A stretch of 64,000 bases of DNA from Pseudomonas sp. SCB32 (GTDB lineage Bacteria; Pseudomonadota; Gammaproteobacteria; Pseudomonadales; Pseudomonadaceae): assembly GCF_009189165.1 (NCBI RefSeq), contig NZ_CP045118.1, positions 1,240,001-1,304,000 of the forward strand. The letters are read 5' to 3'. Shown here piece by piece: positions 38,367-48,069 of the stretch. The notes beneath the pieces are model-generated. The model made no database searches. It worked only from the letters and a program-made list of their open reading frames with translations, and had not been told where the DNA came from. Numbering within the stretch: the first letter of the stretch is position 1; each line of letters begins with the position of its first letter. Position numbers and translations under genes: made by a program.

Positions 38367-39253
38367 GCGGTGCGCTGCTGCTCGGCGCGGTCAGCCTGGT
38401 GCTGGGCCTGTTCGGTGTGCTGATCGGGCTCATGGCCTGGCGTACCCGGCACAACGAGCAGGTATTGCGGCGCCTGAGTGGCAGCGCTGCGCTGTCAGCG
38501 GAGACGGCGCGCGGGCGCAGCAGCCACTGGCTGGCGCGGCGCATGCGTCGCGCGGGCGTCACCGACATGCGTCGCTGGCTGCTGTGCTTCGGCGTGGCGG
38601 CGCTGGTGATGGGGCTGCTTGGCGCACGCCTGGAGGGCGTGCCAGGCGCCCTCGCCGCAGCGGCACTGGCGTTGGCGGGCGGGCATGTGCTGCTCAACGT
38701 GCTGTACCGGCGGCGCCTGCAGCGGATGATCCGGCAGATGCCCAACTTCCTCGACCAGGTCGTGCGCAGCCTGCACTCCGGACGCACCCTGGGCGATGCC
38801 ATCGCCCAGTCGGTGAACGCCTCGGACGACCCGCTGCGGGAAGTCTTCAGCCTGGCAAACAATCATGTACAGCTCGGCATCAGCCTGCCCGAGTCACTGC
38901 AGGAAGTCGCGGAGCTGTACGACGTGGAGGAGCTTCACGTGTTCTCCCTCGGCGTGGCGGTGAATCATCGCTACGGCGGCAACACCACGGATCTGCTGGA
39001 GAACATCATCAAGGTCATCCACGAGCGGGAAAAACTCAGCCGACAGTTGCGCGCGATGACCGGCGAGACCCGCCTCAGCGCCCTGGTATTGGCGGTCCTG
39101 CCGGTGAGCCTGGGGGCCTACATCCTGTTCACCAATCCCGGCTACCTGATGAATATGTGGCTCGATAGCAGCGGTCGTTGGCTGCTGCTGACTTCCCTCG
39201 GATTGCAGGTGCTGGGGTGCTACACGCTCTGGCGCATGCTCAAGAGCGTCTAG
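38363..39253 (+). CDS. tadB: Flp pilus inner-membrane platform protein TadB
   Basis: 296 residues with N-terminal membrane helices, a GspF/T2SSF-like cytoplasmic domain (MPNFLDQVVRSLHSGRTLGDAI) and two C-terminal helices. Partner of TadC in the inner-membrane platform acted on by TadA. Starts with an ATGA overlap with tadA. Confidence 0.95.
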   Translation: MSGALLLGAVSLVLGLFGVLIGLMAWRTRHNEQVLRRLSGSAALSAETARGRSSHWLARRMRRAGVTDMRRWLLCFGVAALVMGLLGARLEGVPGALAAAALALAGGHVLLNVLYRRRLQRMIRQMPNFLDQVVRSLHSGRTLGDAIAQSVNASDDPLREVFSLANNHVQLGISLPESLQEVAELYDVEELHVFSLGVAVNHRYGGNTTDLLENIIKVIHEREKLSRQLRAMTGETRLSALVLAVLPVSLGAYILFTNPGYLMNMWLDSSGRWLLLTSLGLQVLGCYTLWRMLKSV

Positions 39254-39263
39254 GAGAGCTGGG

Positions 39264-40172
39264 ATGCCGATGATCTACGGTTTGCTGGTGGGGATTCTGG
39301 TGCTGGCCGCCGTGCTCCTGGGGTTGTCGCAGAGCCGCGCCGCCGGGCGCGAGCAGCGCCTGATCGAACAACGCCTGGGCGGCGGACCTTTGCCGCGCTC
39401 CGGTGGTCGGCGCCTGGCAGGCCTGCTGGAGCAGATGGGCGGCAGCGGGCTGGCCAGGCGCCTGCAATTGCGCGATGACGAAGTGCGCCTGCTGCTGGAG
39501 CAGGCTGGCTGGGGCGGAACTACCCCGCGCAATATCTACTCGCTGTCGGTGCTGCTGTGCCCACTGCTGCTGGCAGGGCTGGCCCTGGGGGACAGCCTGG
39601 CGCCCAAGCCGTTGTTCGACTCGTTGCTGCTGCCGGTGGCGTTTGCCGCCGGGGTCGGATTCCTCCTGCCCAAGCGCGTGTTGGCGCATTTCGCCGGCAA
39701 GCGCCGCGAGCGTCTGGCGGGTGAAATCATCGTGTTCATCCAGTTGATCCGCATCCTGTTCGACTCCGGCCTGACCGTGGAGCAGAGCTTGCGGGTGGTG
39801 CGCCAGGAAGGGCAGAACATCGTCCCGGTGCTGGCCGAGGAGTTGGAAACCGTCCTGGCGCACATCGACAGCGGCCTGGATCTGGCCGAGGAGCTTGAGC
39901 TGCTCCACAAGCGCCTGGCCGTGAGCGAGCTCAGCGACTGCTGCAACGTCCTGCGCCAGATGGTGCGCCAGGGCGGCAGTGCGCGCACCTCGCTGCAGAC
40001 ACTCAAGCAATTGTTCGAGGACCGTCGGCTGACGGCACTGCAGGAGAAGGTCAGCAAGCTGTCGGCGAAGATGAGCCTGGTGATGATGCTGCTGCTGTTC
40101 CCGGCGTTGCTGATCATTCTTGCCGGGCCCGGTTTCCTCGCGATTACCAAGGCGTTGGGGGGAATGAGATGA
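39264..40172 (+). CDS. tadC: Flp pilus inner-membrane platform protein TadC
   Basis: 302 residues with a similar T2SSF domain (IRILFDSGLTVEQSLRVV) and flanking membrane helices. AGGAGAG before the ATG; ATGA overlap with tadD. Works with TadB. Confidence 0.95.
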   Translation: MPMIYGLLVGILVLAAVLLGLSQSRAAGREQRLIEQRLGGGPLPRSGGRRLAGLLEQMGGSGLARRLQLRDDEVRLLLEQAGWGGTTPRNIYSLSVLLCPLLLAGLALGDSLAPKPLFDSLLLPVAFAAGVGFLLPKRVLAHFAGKRRERLAGEIIVFIQLIRILFDSGLTVEQSLRVVRQEGQNIVPVLAEELETVLAHIDSGLDLAEELELLHKRLAVSELSDCCNVLRQMVRQGGSARTSLQTLKQLFEDRRLTALQEKVSKLSAKMSLVMMLLLFPALLIILAGPGFLAITKALGGMR

Positions 40173-40993
40173 GAAACGCGATTGCGCTGGGCCTGCTGAG
40201 TCTGACGCTCGGCGGCTGCGCCAACTTCGACACGCTGGGCGGCAGCCCGGTCGGCCAGGCTTGCAGCAGCGAGCACCTGGGGCAGGCCGTGGAGCTGCAG
40301 CTCAACCTGGCGCGGGAAATGCTCGACCAGGGCCGTGCCCACGCCGCCCTGGCGAATCTGGAGACCCTGCCGCAAGGCTCGCTGGATGTGCGCGAGAGCA
40401 AGGCGCTGGCTCTGCGTCGCATCGGCAGCCCGCTGGCACGGACCGAGTACCAGGCGCTGTTGAACACCTGCAAGGCCGGCGAGGCGCACCATGGCTTGGG
40501 CCTGATCGCCATGCGCAACAGCAATCGGATCGAGGCCGAGCGTGAGCTGCGCGAGGCAGCGCGGCTGCAGCCGACCGACAGTGCCTTCCGCAATGACCTG
40601 GGGGTCGTGTTGCTGGACCGTGGCGACCGCAGCAGCGCGCGCTTCGAGTTCATTACCGCGCTGGAGCTCAGCGAGGGCGACAAGTTGCCGGCCACCAATC
40701 TGCTCAGCCTGATGTACCTGGAAGGCGATAACACCCAGGCCGAGGGGCTGATCCAGCGCATCGGCCTGTCCGCCGAGGAGGTGCGCGAGGCGCATGAGCG
40801 CGCCGACGCTTTGCGTACGACAGGCTCCAGCGCGCCGGCGGAGAACCTCAGCCGCCAACAGCCGGCGCCCGTGCCCGAGCAGGTCGATGCCGTAGTGCAG
40901 CAACGCCGCCCGGCCAGCCCGGTTGACGCTGTGGCGCAGGAACGCACCTCTGCCGCGGCGCGCGACGCCGGGCTATTGGTCAAGACCCGCTGA
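40169..40993 (+). CDS. tadD: Tad pilotin-like lipoprotein TadD (TPR)
   Basis: 274 residues. Lipoprotein signal with lipobox LGGC (Cys17), followed by tetratricopeptide-like helices (EARLQPTDSAFRNDLGVVLLDRGDRSSARFEF region around 125-165) and a Gln/Pro/Ala-rich tail. TadD is thought to help secretin assembly in place of the missing RcpB. Confidence 0.92.
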   Translation: MRNAIALGLLSLTLGGCANFDTLGGSPVGQACSSEHLGQAVELQLNLAREMLDQGRAHAALANLETLPQGSLDVRESKALALRRIGSPLARTEYQALLNTCKAGEAHHGLGLIAMRNSNRIEAERELREAARLQPTDSAFRNDLGVVLLDRGDRSSARFEFITALELSEGDKLPATNLLSLMYLEGDNTQAEGLIQRIGLSAEEVREAHERADALRTTGSSAPAENLSRQQPAPVPEQVDAVVQQRRPASPVDAVAQERTSAAARDAGLLVKTR

Positions 40994-41013
40994 GACGGGT
41001 GAGGAGGACAACG

Positions 41014-41295
41014 ATGAAAGCATGGATCTTCGCCGCCGCGCTCCTGGCCAGCCCGTTGCTGGCGCAGGCCCTGGAGACTCCCGCCGCGCAGCCCGGCACC
41101 GTCGAGCGCGATCAGCAGGAAGTGCAGGCCTGGCTTGACCTGCAACGCAGCGGGCGGGTCGCCTCGCCTTCGCCGCAAACTGCCACGGCGGCTGAGCGGG
41201 ACCGGGCCTACCAGCGCTACCTGAAGAGCTACACCCGCGAAATTCCTGAATACCTGCTCAACGACAACAGCGATTTCAGCACCGGGAAGAACTGA
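41014..41295 (+). CDS. DUF3613 small exported protein of the tad locus
   Basis: 93 residues with a Sec signal peptide (AAALLASPLLAQALE) and a Tyr-rich C-terminal region (RAYQRYLKSYTREIPEYL) typical of DUF3613. Function unknown; its conserved place between tadD and tadG implies a pilus role. GAGGAGGA at 41001-41008 supports ATG 41014. Confidence 0.88.
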   Translation: MKAWIFAAALLASPLLAQALETPAAQPGTVERDQQEVQAWLDLQRSGRVASPSPQTATAAERDRAYQRYLKSYTREIPEYLLNDNSDFSTGKN

Positions 41296-41312
41296 GTCCT
41301 CGGGGGCGGCCA

Positions 41313-43085
41313 ATGGGACGCGAACGGCAACAGGGGGCAGTGGGTGTCATGGCGGCGGGAACCTTGCTGCTGGCGCTGATCTGTCTGGCACTGGTGGTGG
41401 ATACCGGACGGCTTTACCTGGAACAGCGCAAGCTGCAACGGGTGGTTGATGACGCGGCGCTGGAAACCGCGAGCCAGAGCGGCATGTGTGGCAGCCAGTC
41501 GGCGGGGCAGATCCAGGCCTATGCCGCCAGCAGCGCGACCAGCAACGGCTTCACGCCCGGCAGTGGTGATTCGCTGGTCGCTACCCTGGGCACTGTCCAG
41601 TTCGACAGCGGCTACGCGGGAGCGCGGTCGCGCCGGGTCTTCAGCGCAGGCGGCGATCTTGCCGACTCGGTGCAGGTGCAGGCCACCCATACTGTTCCGT
41701 CGAGCCTGATTCTCAACGTCGCCAGCCTGTTTACCGGTGCTTCCGCCAATACCACGCTCAGCGCCCACGCGGTCGCGCGGCGTACGGCGATGGCCGAGCT
41801 GTCCGCGGGCAGTGGGGTGCTGTCGCTGGATACCAGCAATTCAGCTTTGCTCAATGGCCTGCTGGGTGGTCTGCTGGGCACCACGCTCAATCTCGACGTG
41901 GTGACCTACCAGGGCATCGCCGGTGCCAATGTGTCGTTGCTCGCACTCAGCCAGCAGCTCAAGGCGGCCGGGGTCAACCTTGATGTGGGCAAGGTCGACA
42001 GCCTGCTGGGCGCCAACGTGAGCGCCGCGCAGTTGCTGCAGGCAATGGTCAGCGCCGCCGATGCCTCGCAGGTTGCCAATGTGAACACCGCACTGCTGCG
42101 TACCGCGCTGGCCAGCATCAATGTGCCGACGGCGCAGCTCACCCTTGGCCAGATTCTCAGCGTGGTGGCGCCCGACAGCGTGCGCGATACGGCGCTCAGC
42201 GCCGGGGTGAACCTGTTTGATCTGCTGATGGCCACCGCACTGGTGGCGAACAAGAACCATGCCGTGACGGTGCCGGCCCAGGCCCTGTCGATCCCGGGGC
42301 TGGCGACGCAGAAGCTGAGCCTTACGGTGATCTCGCCACCGCAGATCGCCATCGGTTATCCGGGCAAGAACAGTGATGGCAGCTGGCGCACCCAGGCAAC
42401 GTCGACCCAGGTAAGCCTGGATGCGCATGTCACCGTCGATCTGCTGAACCTGAAGCTGGTGACGGCGGATGTCGATCTCAAGGTCGACATCGCCAAGGGC
42501 ACCGCGGCGCTGGAGAGCATCAAGTGCGGCGGGGTAGGGAAACCGGTGGAGGTGGATATCGAGGCCAAGCCGGGTATTGCCAATCTCACCTTGAAAGCCG
42601 GTGTGGGGCTGCTTCCCGGGGCAAGCGGATACCTGGTGAAGGTGGACGTTAGCAATGGCAGCCAAGCCACCTCCATTGCCGCTGGCGGCGAGCAGTTGCT
42701 GGTCTTCAACGTGGCGTCGCCAGCGGATCTTCCCAGTCCTGTGCAACGGGTGACGAGCCCCTTGGGGGCCTCTCTGGCGGCGGGGCTGGCCGATCTTTCG
42801 AAGAATCTGGCCGTCACGGTCAAGCTGGCGCCGAACAATTGCGATCTCCCCTTGATCGGCTGGCTGCTGTGCCCGATCGGGGCGCTGGTCAATAGCGTGT
42901 CCAGCACGCTGATCAATTCGGAGCAGGGGGTCGGCAAGCTACTGACAGGGGCGCTGAGCAACCTTGTCGGCGTTCTGGGCAGTATGCTCATCGACCCGCT
43001 GCTGAAGCTGCTCGGCGTTCAGACCGGGATTCTTGACGTGCGCCTGATCGACCTCCAGACCAGCGGTGCGACGATGCTGATCTGA
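41313..43085 (+). CDS. tadG: TadG-like protein of the Flp pilus locus
   Basis: 590 residues. N-terminal TadE/TadG segment QGAVGVMAAGTLLLALICLALVVDTGRLYLEQRKLQ with a membrane anchor and coiled start, then a long, Ala/Leu/Val/Ser-rich region without a von Willebrand motif. The C-terminus has Leu/Gly-rich periodicity (LLGVQTGILDVRLIDLQ). Thought to be a minor pilus component or anchor. It ends 14 bp before the convergent pprB. Confidence 0.9.
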   Translation: MGRERQQGAVGVMAAGTLLLALICLALVVDTGRLYLEQRKLQRVVDDAALETASQSGMCGSQSAGQIQAYAASSATSNGFTPGSGDSLVATLGTVQFDSGYAGARSRRVFSAGGDLADSVQVQATHTVPSSLILNVASLFTGASANTTLSAHAVARRTAMAELSAGSGVLSLDTSNSALLNGLLGGLLGTTLNLDVVTYQGIAGANVSLLALSQQLKAAGVNLDVGKVDSLLGANVSAAQLLQAMVSAADASQVANVNTALLRTALASINVPTAQLTLGQILSVVAPDSVRDTALSAGVNLFDLLMATALVANKNHAVTVPAQALSIPGLATQKLSLTVISPPQIAIGYPGKNSDGSWRTQATSTQVSLDAHVTVDLLNLKLVTADVDLKVDIAKGTAALESIKCGGVGKPVEVDIEAKPGIANLTLKAGVGLLPGASGYLVKVDVSNGSQATSIAAGGEQLLVFNVASPADLPSPVQRVTSPLGASLAAGLADLSKNLAVTVKLAPNNCDLPLIGWLLCPIGALVNSVSSTLINSEQGVGKLLTGALSNLVGVLGSMLIDPLLKLLGVQTGILDVRLIDLQTSGATMLI

Positions 43086-43099
43086 GGGCCGCGCAGCGC

Positions 43100-43921
43100 T
43101 CAGTGCACCACGCTGCTGGGCGAGGCGCTGGGGGAGAGCGCCAGGGCCAGCTGGGTACGATTGTGCATGTGCATCAGCCGCAGAACCTGGGAGACGTAGA
43201 GCTTCACGGTGTTTTCGGTGATGCCCAGGTCGTAGGCGATCTGGTAGTTGGTCAGGCCCTTGCTGACCAGTCGCGCCACGGCCTGCTGGCGCGGCGAGAG
43301 CTTGTTGAACAGCGGGTTGTTCACTACCGGGGCAATCCGTTCGGCGGCGTTCGACGCACTTTCCGCCGCGTCCGGCTGCTCCTGCTTGAGCGCGCTGGAC
43401 TGCCCGCCGCCGTGCACCTCGTACTTGATCTTGTGGATGTCCCGCGAGATCGAGTTGAGCGACTCGGCCAGGTACTCCAGGCGCTGGTTCACATGGCTCA
43501 GGCTGAGCTGGCTGCGGATGCGCTCGTGCAGGCGCGCCTCCAGGCGCTCCAGGCCATTGAGCAGGTCCAGCGGCGCGACCGGTTTCTGGTAGTAGTCGGC
43601 GACGCCGACGCGCATCGCTTCGATAACTTCCTGGCTGCCCTGCTGGCCGGTGAGGATGATGGTTTCGAAGAAGCGTCCGCTGCCGGCGATGTCCTTGAGC
43701 GCCTCGACGACACGAATACCATTGTCCCGTCCCAGGCCCAGATCGCAGATCACCAGGCCGATCGAGCTGTCGTCACGGAATTTCTGCAGGGCGCTGTCCT
43801 TGCTGTCGCTGACGACGCAGCGGTAACCACTGTTCTCCAGAAGTTCGGAAAGTTCGGCGGTGACCTGGGGTTCATCGTCGATGATCAGCACGCTGAAGCG
43901 CCGATTGGCCGGTTTTTCCAT
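43100..43921 (-). CDS. pprB: Response regulator PprB
   Basis: 273 residues. N-terminal receiver with D15/D16 and phospho-acceptor D60 (LVICDLGLG), a helical linker, and a C-terminal LuxR/NarL-type HTH (LSPRQQAVARLVSKGLTNYQIAYDLGITENTVKLYVSQV). In P. aeruginosa PprB activates flp, tad, the CupE fimbriae and BapA, and is phosphorylated by PprA. Placement between tadG and fppA matches that species. Confidence 0.95.
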   Translation of the reverse strand: MEKPANRRFSVLIIDDEPQVTAELSELLENSGYRCVVSDSKDSALQKFRDDSSIGLVICDLGLGRDNGIRVVEALKDIAGSGRFFETIILTGQQGSQEVIEAMRVGVADYYQKPVAPLDLLNGLERLEARLHERIRSQLSLSHVNQRLEYLAESLNSISRDIHKIKYEVHGGGQSSALKQEQPDAAESASNAAERIAPVVNNPLFNKLSPRQQAVARLVSKGLTNYQIAYDLGITENTVKLYVSQVLRLMHMHNRTQLALALSPSASPSSVVH

Positions 43922-44069
43922 GACTGCACGCTCCTTGCAAAGGCAAAACGCATTGTTCTTGTCGTCCGGCTTTCGGGTTTCCGCAGCCAGCTTCTACGGC
44001 AGGTGACGGAGGGTATTAACCCATAGCATATAGTCGTTAAGTTTGAGGTTCGCCATGTGAGGAATTTGT

Positions 44070-44549
44070 TCAGTGGAAAAATGAGATATACGCCAGAAGT
44101 CCGGCGAAAAGGGAAAATATAAAGGGGAATGACTTCAGTCTTGACGGCAACAGTCTCGCTAATTGCGTTTGGAAATTAGCCTTGAGCCAATCCGACCCCA
44201 TCAAAAGTTTGCTGGCGAACATCAGTAGCAGGCTGATCAGGCTCGCCAGCGCCCATACATGGAGCAGCAGCTGCGCATTGCTGGCCAGGGCGAGGGCGAC
44301 CAGTGCCTTGACGTCGGCAGCGCCCAGTTTGCCCAGCAGGTAGCCCGGCACGCTCAGCACTAGCGCCAGAAGGGTTGCAACCAGGGCAGCCATTGGTGGG
44401 TGCCCGGTCAGCGTATGGCCTGTGACCAGCAGGAAGGCCGCCGCGATCAACGCGCCGCCCAGGGTCAGCAGGTTGCTCACGCGCAGGCGTGTCAGATCCT
44501 GGTAGCCACACACCGCGAACCAGCCCAGCAGCAGGAAGTCGACCAGCAT
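44070..44549 (-). CDS. fppA: Flp prepilin peptidase FppA (A24 aspartic peptidase)
   Basis: 159 residues with about five membrane helices. The two catalytic aspartates of TadV/FppA enzymes are visible: Asp18 (GYQDLTRLRVSN) and Asp79 in GAAD. Cleaves the leaders of Flp and of the TadE/TadF pseudopilins at the cytoplasmic face. It lacks the N-methylation half of PilD. Divergent from tadF. Confidence 0.93.
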   Translation of the reverse strand: MLVDFLLLGWFAVCGYQDLTRLRVSNLLTLGGALIAAAFLLVTGHTLTGHPPMAALVATLLALVLSVPGYLLGKLGAADVKALVALALASNAQLLLHVWALASLISLLLMFASKLLMGSDWLKANFQTQLARLLPSRLKSFPFIFSLFAGLLAYISFFH

Positions 44550-44686
44550 CAGGGGCGTCCCTGTTCACACGGAGGAATTAATACTTTATACCGGGAATGT
44601 CTCTTCGCCAGCAGCATCTAGTATTAATCAGCAAGTGCCTGGGTTCGCCATAAGTTTCTTAAGGATTCTTTCGTCCAACCGACAAA

Positions 44687-44737
44687 CTGAACGATCAATC
44701 AACAATTGAAATCCTGAGCGATCAATCAATTATTGAA
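44687..44737 (+). promoter_or_regulatory. Two tandem 24-bp repeats with internal dyads upstream of tadF
   Basis: Two near-identical units at 44687-44710 and 44714-44737 (27-bp period, four differences) each begin CTGA and contain TCAAT-N5-ATTGA, an inverted repeat. They end 21 bp before the tadF start in the fppA/tadF divergent gap. The arrangement is that of two operator sites for a dimeric regulator; PprB is the obvious candidate. Confidence 0.6.
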
Positions 44738-44758
44738 GTTATTCGAGGAGTGCCGCGT

Positions 44759-45226
44759 ATGAAAGGAATCTGCAGTTTCCGAATGCAGCGCGGAGCGGTG
44801 GCAATCGAGTTCGCCGGGGTTTTCATACTGTTCTTTGCCGTGCTCTACGGATTGCTCGGCTATTGCGTACCGTTGCTGATGTTGCAGTCCTTCAATGACG
44901 CCGCTGCGGCTGGCGCGCGCATCGCCGTTTCGGTCAATCCGCAGACGGCCGACTACACCGCCGCACTGCGCACTGCGGTGGATAGCGCGGTGAATGGCCG
45001 CCTGAGCTGGATGCCGGCCGCCTGGCGCAATGGTTGCTACAACGGCGCCTATATGGACCAGCCGGTCACCGAGCGGGTGAATGGGCGCGACTTCACCCGT
45101 ATCCGCGTGTGTGTCAACTACCCCTATGCGGCTTCGCCCATCGTGCCGCTGCTCACCTTGCCGGGTATCGGCACCGTCCCGCGTCTGCCGGCCGTCCTGA
45201 CCGGTCAGGCAAGCCTGCTGCTCTGA
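44759..45226 (+). CDS. tadF: TadF/TadE-like pseudopilin
   Basis: 155 residues. RGAVAIEFAGVFILFF carries the pseudopilin processing site (after Gly12) and conserved Glu17, followed by a membrane helix and an extracytoplasmic domain with two Cys (NGCYNGAY and RVCVNYP) likely disulphide-bonded. CGAGGAG at 44744-44750 supports ATG 44759. In operon with pprA (8 bp). Confidence 0.92.
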   Translation: MKGICSFRMQRGAVAIEFAGVFILFFAVLYGLLGYCVPLLMLQSFNDAAAAGARIAVSVNPQTADYTAALRTAVDSAVNGRLSWMPAAWRNGCYNGAYMDQPVTERVNGRDFTRIRVCVNYPYAASPIVPLLTLPGIGTVPRLPAVLTGQASLLL

Positions 45227-45234
45227 GGAACGCG

Positions 45235-48015
45235 ATGTTCGATTTTTTCCGCTCGCTGATGGGCACGCAGGATGACGAACCTTCGGCACCCGCGCCCAGC
45301 CGTCCGCTGGCCGCGCGGCAGCGTCCGGCGTTGACGGCCGAGGCGGTAGAGCCGCCGACCGCCGCGGCGCACTGGGACATCTGGCTGGAACTGGACGGTC
45401 GCGACCGCGTGGTGGCCCACGGTGGCCGGCAGGTGCACCGGCTGTTGTCGCCCTCCGCCAGTTCCGCGGAGCTGCCCGCATTGGGTGACTACCTGGAGCG
45501 CCGGGTACCCGGCAGCATGCCGCTGACCGGCTTGCGGGGCGGCGAGCGGGTCGACCTGGCGCTGCGCAGTAGCGGTGACATGCCGCTGGTGTGCCGCTTC
45601 CAGGCGGTGCTGCAAACCGATGAACACTGCCTGTTGCTGGGCACCGATATCTCCGACCTGAACTGGCAGTCCGACAGCCAGCAGCACAAGCTGCAATGCC
45701 TGAACCTCAGCAAGCTGCTGCTGGCGCGTCTGCGCCACAGTTCGCAGCGGCGCCTGGGTGACGCAGTAGGCGAGGTGCTGGAGTCATTCTGTGGCGCATT
45801 CCAGATGCGCTCGATGGCGCTGCTGCTGGAGTCTGCGGATAACCTGCTGAAAGTCTTCGCCTGCCACGTCCAGCCTGGCTTCGACAGCCTGCTGCGCGAG
45901 GGCCTGACGCTGCCCGATGGCGAGCTGCGCGGGGCTACCGGCGCCTACCTGCTGGAGACCGGTGCGAGTCACTCCGAGCTGTTGCGGGTGCTCTGCTGCG
46001 ATTGCCTGTACCTGGTGCCGGCACCGGTGCGTGGCGGACGCCTGGCCGGGCTGCTGGCCGAGCCCGCGGCGCCGGGCCGCAGCGGCCAGGGGCCGACGCC
46101 CAGCGACTGGCAGTACCTCGCGGAAATCCTCGCCAACCTGGTGCATGAGCGATCCGAGCTGCACAGCCTGCGCGACAGCAGCCGGCGCCTGAGTCTGCTG
46201 CAGGACATGGTCGGCGGCGGCTGGTGGCGGATGCGCCTGGAAGAGGAAGTGTTCGAGCTGTCGCCGGCCGTGGCGGCCTGCCTCGGGCTCGCCGCCGGGC
46301 AGGGCGAGCTGGCCCTGGCTGATCTTCTACTGATGCTGCATCCGGCCGACGCGGATGAACTGCGCCTGCGTCTGCGCAACCTCCAGCCCGGTGCGCGCCT
46401 GGTGCAGGATATGCGCCTGCGCGGACAGGCCCCCACGCAGATGCGCCGCTGGCTGCGTCTGCAGGGCCGGATGCAGGCACGGGCTGGCGACCGGATGATG
46501 GATGGCGTGCTGTTGGATATCAGCGAGGGCAAGCTGCAGGAGGAACAGGCCCTGTCGGCCCACGCCCGGTTGCGCAACCTGATCGATAGCGCGCCAGTGG
46601 TGATCTACGTGCAGCGGGTGGAAGAAGGACACCTGATTCCCGAGTTCTACAGCGAGAGCGCCGGCAACCTGCTGGGGCTCGACCTGCAGGGGCAGAACTG
46701 GCAGGCGCTGGCCGAGCGCGTGCACCCGGAGGACCTGGAGATCTTCCTCGCCCGTGGCCGCGAGCTGCTGCGCGAGGGTCGGGTACGCACCGAGTATCGC
46801 CTTCGCGATGCCACCGGTGAATGGCACTGGTTGTATGACGAGGCCAAGCTGCTGCGCGATATCCAGGGCATCCCGCAGGAGGCGGTCGGCCTCTGGCTGG
46901 ATGTCACCGAGCAGCACCTGGCGGCGTTGCAGATCGCCGAAAGCGAAGAGCGTTACCGGGTGCTGGTAGAGGATTCGCCGGCACTGATCTGTCGCTACGA
47001 CCCGGATCTCACCCTGACCTTCATCAACCACACCTTTGCCCAGGTGCTGGGCGAACCGGTGGAAGCGCTGCTCGGACGGCGCCTGGACGAATGGTTGTCC
47101 GCCCAGGATTGCAGCGCCTTGCGTGCTCGCCTGGTGGGAGGCGCGCAGTCGGCCGGGGATGACTCCTGGGAGCTGCGCTTTTCGCTGGCCGGACAGCGCA
47201 ACCTCTGGTTGGTCTGGGCGGACCGCCCCTTGCTGGACGCCGACGGGCGCCTGCTGGAAGTCCAGGCGGTCGGGCGCGACAACACGGCCGTGCGCCGTGC
47301 CCAGCAGCAGTTGGCGCAGGGCGCGAAGATGGCCACCCTGGGCGAGATGGTCAGCGGCATGACCCATGAGATGAAGCAGCCGCTGCACGTGATGCGCATG
47401 GCCCTGTACAACGCCCGCCAGCGCCTTGCCGATGCTGACTACCTGAAGGAGAAGATCGAGCGTGCGGATGCGCAGATCGACCGCCTGTCCCGGGTTGTCG
47501 GCCACATGGGGGTGTTCAGCCGCACCTCCGAGCTGGAGATGTCGCCCTTCGATCCCTTTGCGGCCTGCGAAGGTGCGCTGGAGCTGCTGGGCGAGAGCCT
47601 GACGCAGCAAGGCATCCTGCTGGAATGCCGACCACCGCCGCAGCGGGTGGCGGTGCACGGTTTCGCCGATCAGCTGGAGCAGGTGCTGATCAACCTGCTG
47701 GCCAACGCCCGCGATGCGTTGCTCGGGCGGGAAGGCGCGGGCGCGCGCTGGATCGGCCTGTCGCAGGAGCCTTGCGCCGATGCAGGTTGGGTCGAACTGC
47801 ACGTGCGGGATAACGCCGGCGGCATCGACGCGGCGCTGATGGAGCGGATCTTCGAGCCGTTCTTCACCACCAAACCCATCGGCAAGGGCACGGGGCTTGG
47901 GCTGTCGGTGAGCCATGACCTGATCCGCAACATGGGCGGCAGCCTGTCGGTGGACAACCACAAGGGCGGGGCACGCTTCCGGGTACGCTTGCCGCTGCGG
48001 CCGGCGGCCGGCTGA
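45235..48015 (+). CDS. pprA: Sensor histidine kinase PprA
   Basis: 926 residues without obvious membrane segments. An N-terminal domain, a GAF-like region (about 150-310), two or more PAS domains (near 420-560 and 570-690), the H box SGMTHEMKQPLHV with His711, and a C-terminal ATPase (GTGLGLSVSHDLIRNMGG). Partner of PprB. Start MFDFFRSLMGTQDDE at 45235 follows TGAGGAA; an upstream open frame inside tadF is rejected. Confidence 0.94.
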   Translation: MFDFFRSLMGTQDDEPSAPAPSRPLAARQRPALTAEAVEPPTAAAHWDIWLELDGRDRVVAHGGRQVHRLLSPSASSAELPALGDYLERRVPGSMPLTGLRGGERVDLALRSSGDMPLVCRFQAVLQTDEHCLLLGTDISDLNWQSDSQQHKLQCLNLSKLLLARLRHSSQRRLGDAVGEVLESFCGAFQMRSMALLLESADNLLKVFACHVQPGFDSLLREGLTLPDGELRGATGAYLLETGASHSELLRVLCCDCLYLVPAPVRGGRLAGLLAEPAAPGRSGQGPTPSDWQYLAEILANLVHERSELHSLRDSSRRLSLLQDMVGGGWWRMRLEEEVFELSPAVAACLGLAAGQGELALADLLLMLHPADADELRLRLRNLQPGARLVQDMRLRGQAPTQMRRWLRLQGRMQARAGDRMMDGVLLDISEGKLQEEQALSAHARLRNLIDSAPVVIYVQRVEEGHLIPEFYSESAGNLLGLDLQGQNWQALAERVHPEDLEIFLARGRELLREGRVRTEYRLRDATGEWHWLYDEAKLLRDIQGIPQEAVGLWLDVTEQHLAALQIAESEERYRVLVEDSPALICRYDPDLTLTFINHTFAQVLGEPVEALLGRRLDEWLSAQDCSALRARLVGGAQSAGDDSWELRFSLAGQRNLWLVWADRPLLDADGRLLEVQAVGRDNTAVRRAQQQLAQGAKMATLGEMVSGMTHEMKQPLHVMRMALYNARQRLADADYLKEKIERADAQIDRLSRVVGHMGVFSRTSELEMSPFDPFAACEGALELLGESLTQQGILLECRPPPQRVAVHGFADQLEQVLINLLANARDALLGREGAGARWIGLSQEPCADAGWVELHVRDNAGGIDAALMERIFEPFFTTKPIGKGTGLGLSVSHDLIRNMGGSLSVDNHKGGARFRVRLPLRPAAG

Positions 48016-48021
48016 AGGACA

Positions 48022-48052
48022 AAAAAAACGCCTGCGGATGCAGGCGTTTTTC
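48022..48052. terminator. Bidirectional terminator between pprA and the phosphate transporter
   Basis: Run of A, ACGCCTGC / GCAGGCGT with a 4-nt loop, and T tract; serves both convergent genes. Confidence 0.9.
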
Positions 48053-48069
48053 GTGGGGCGGGGGCTGGC

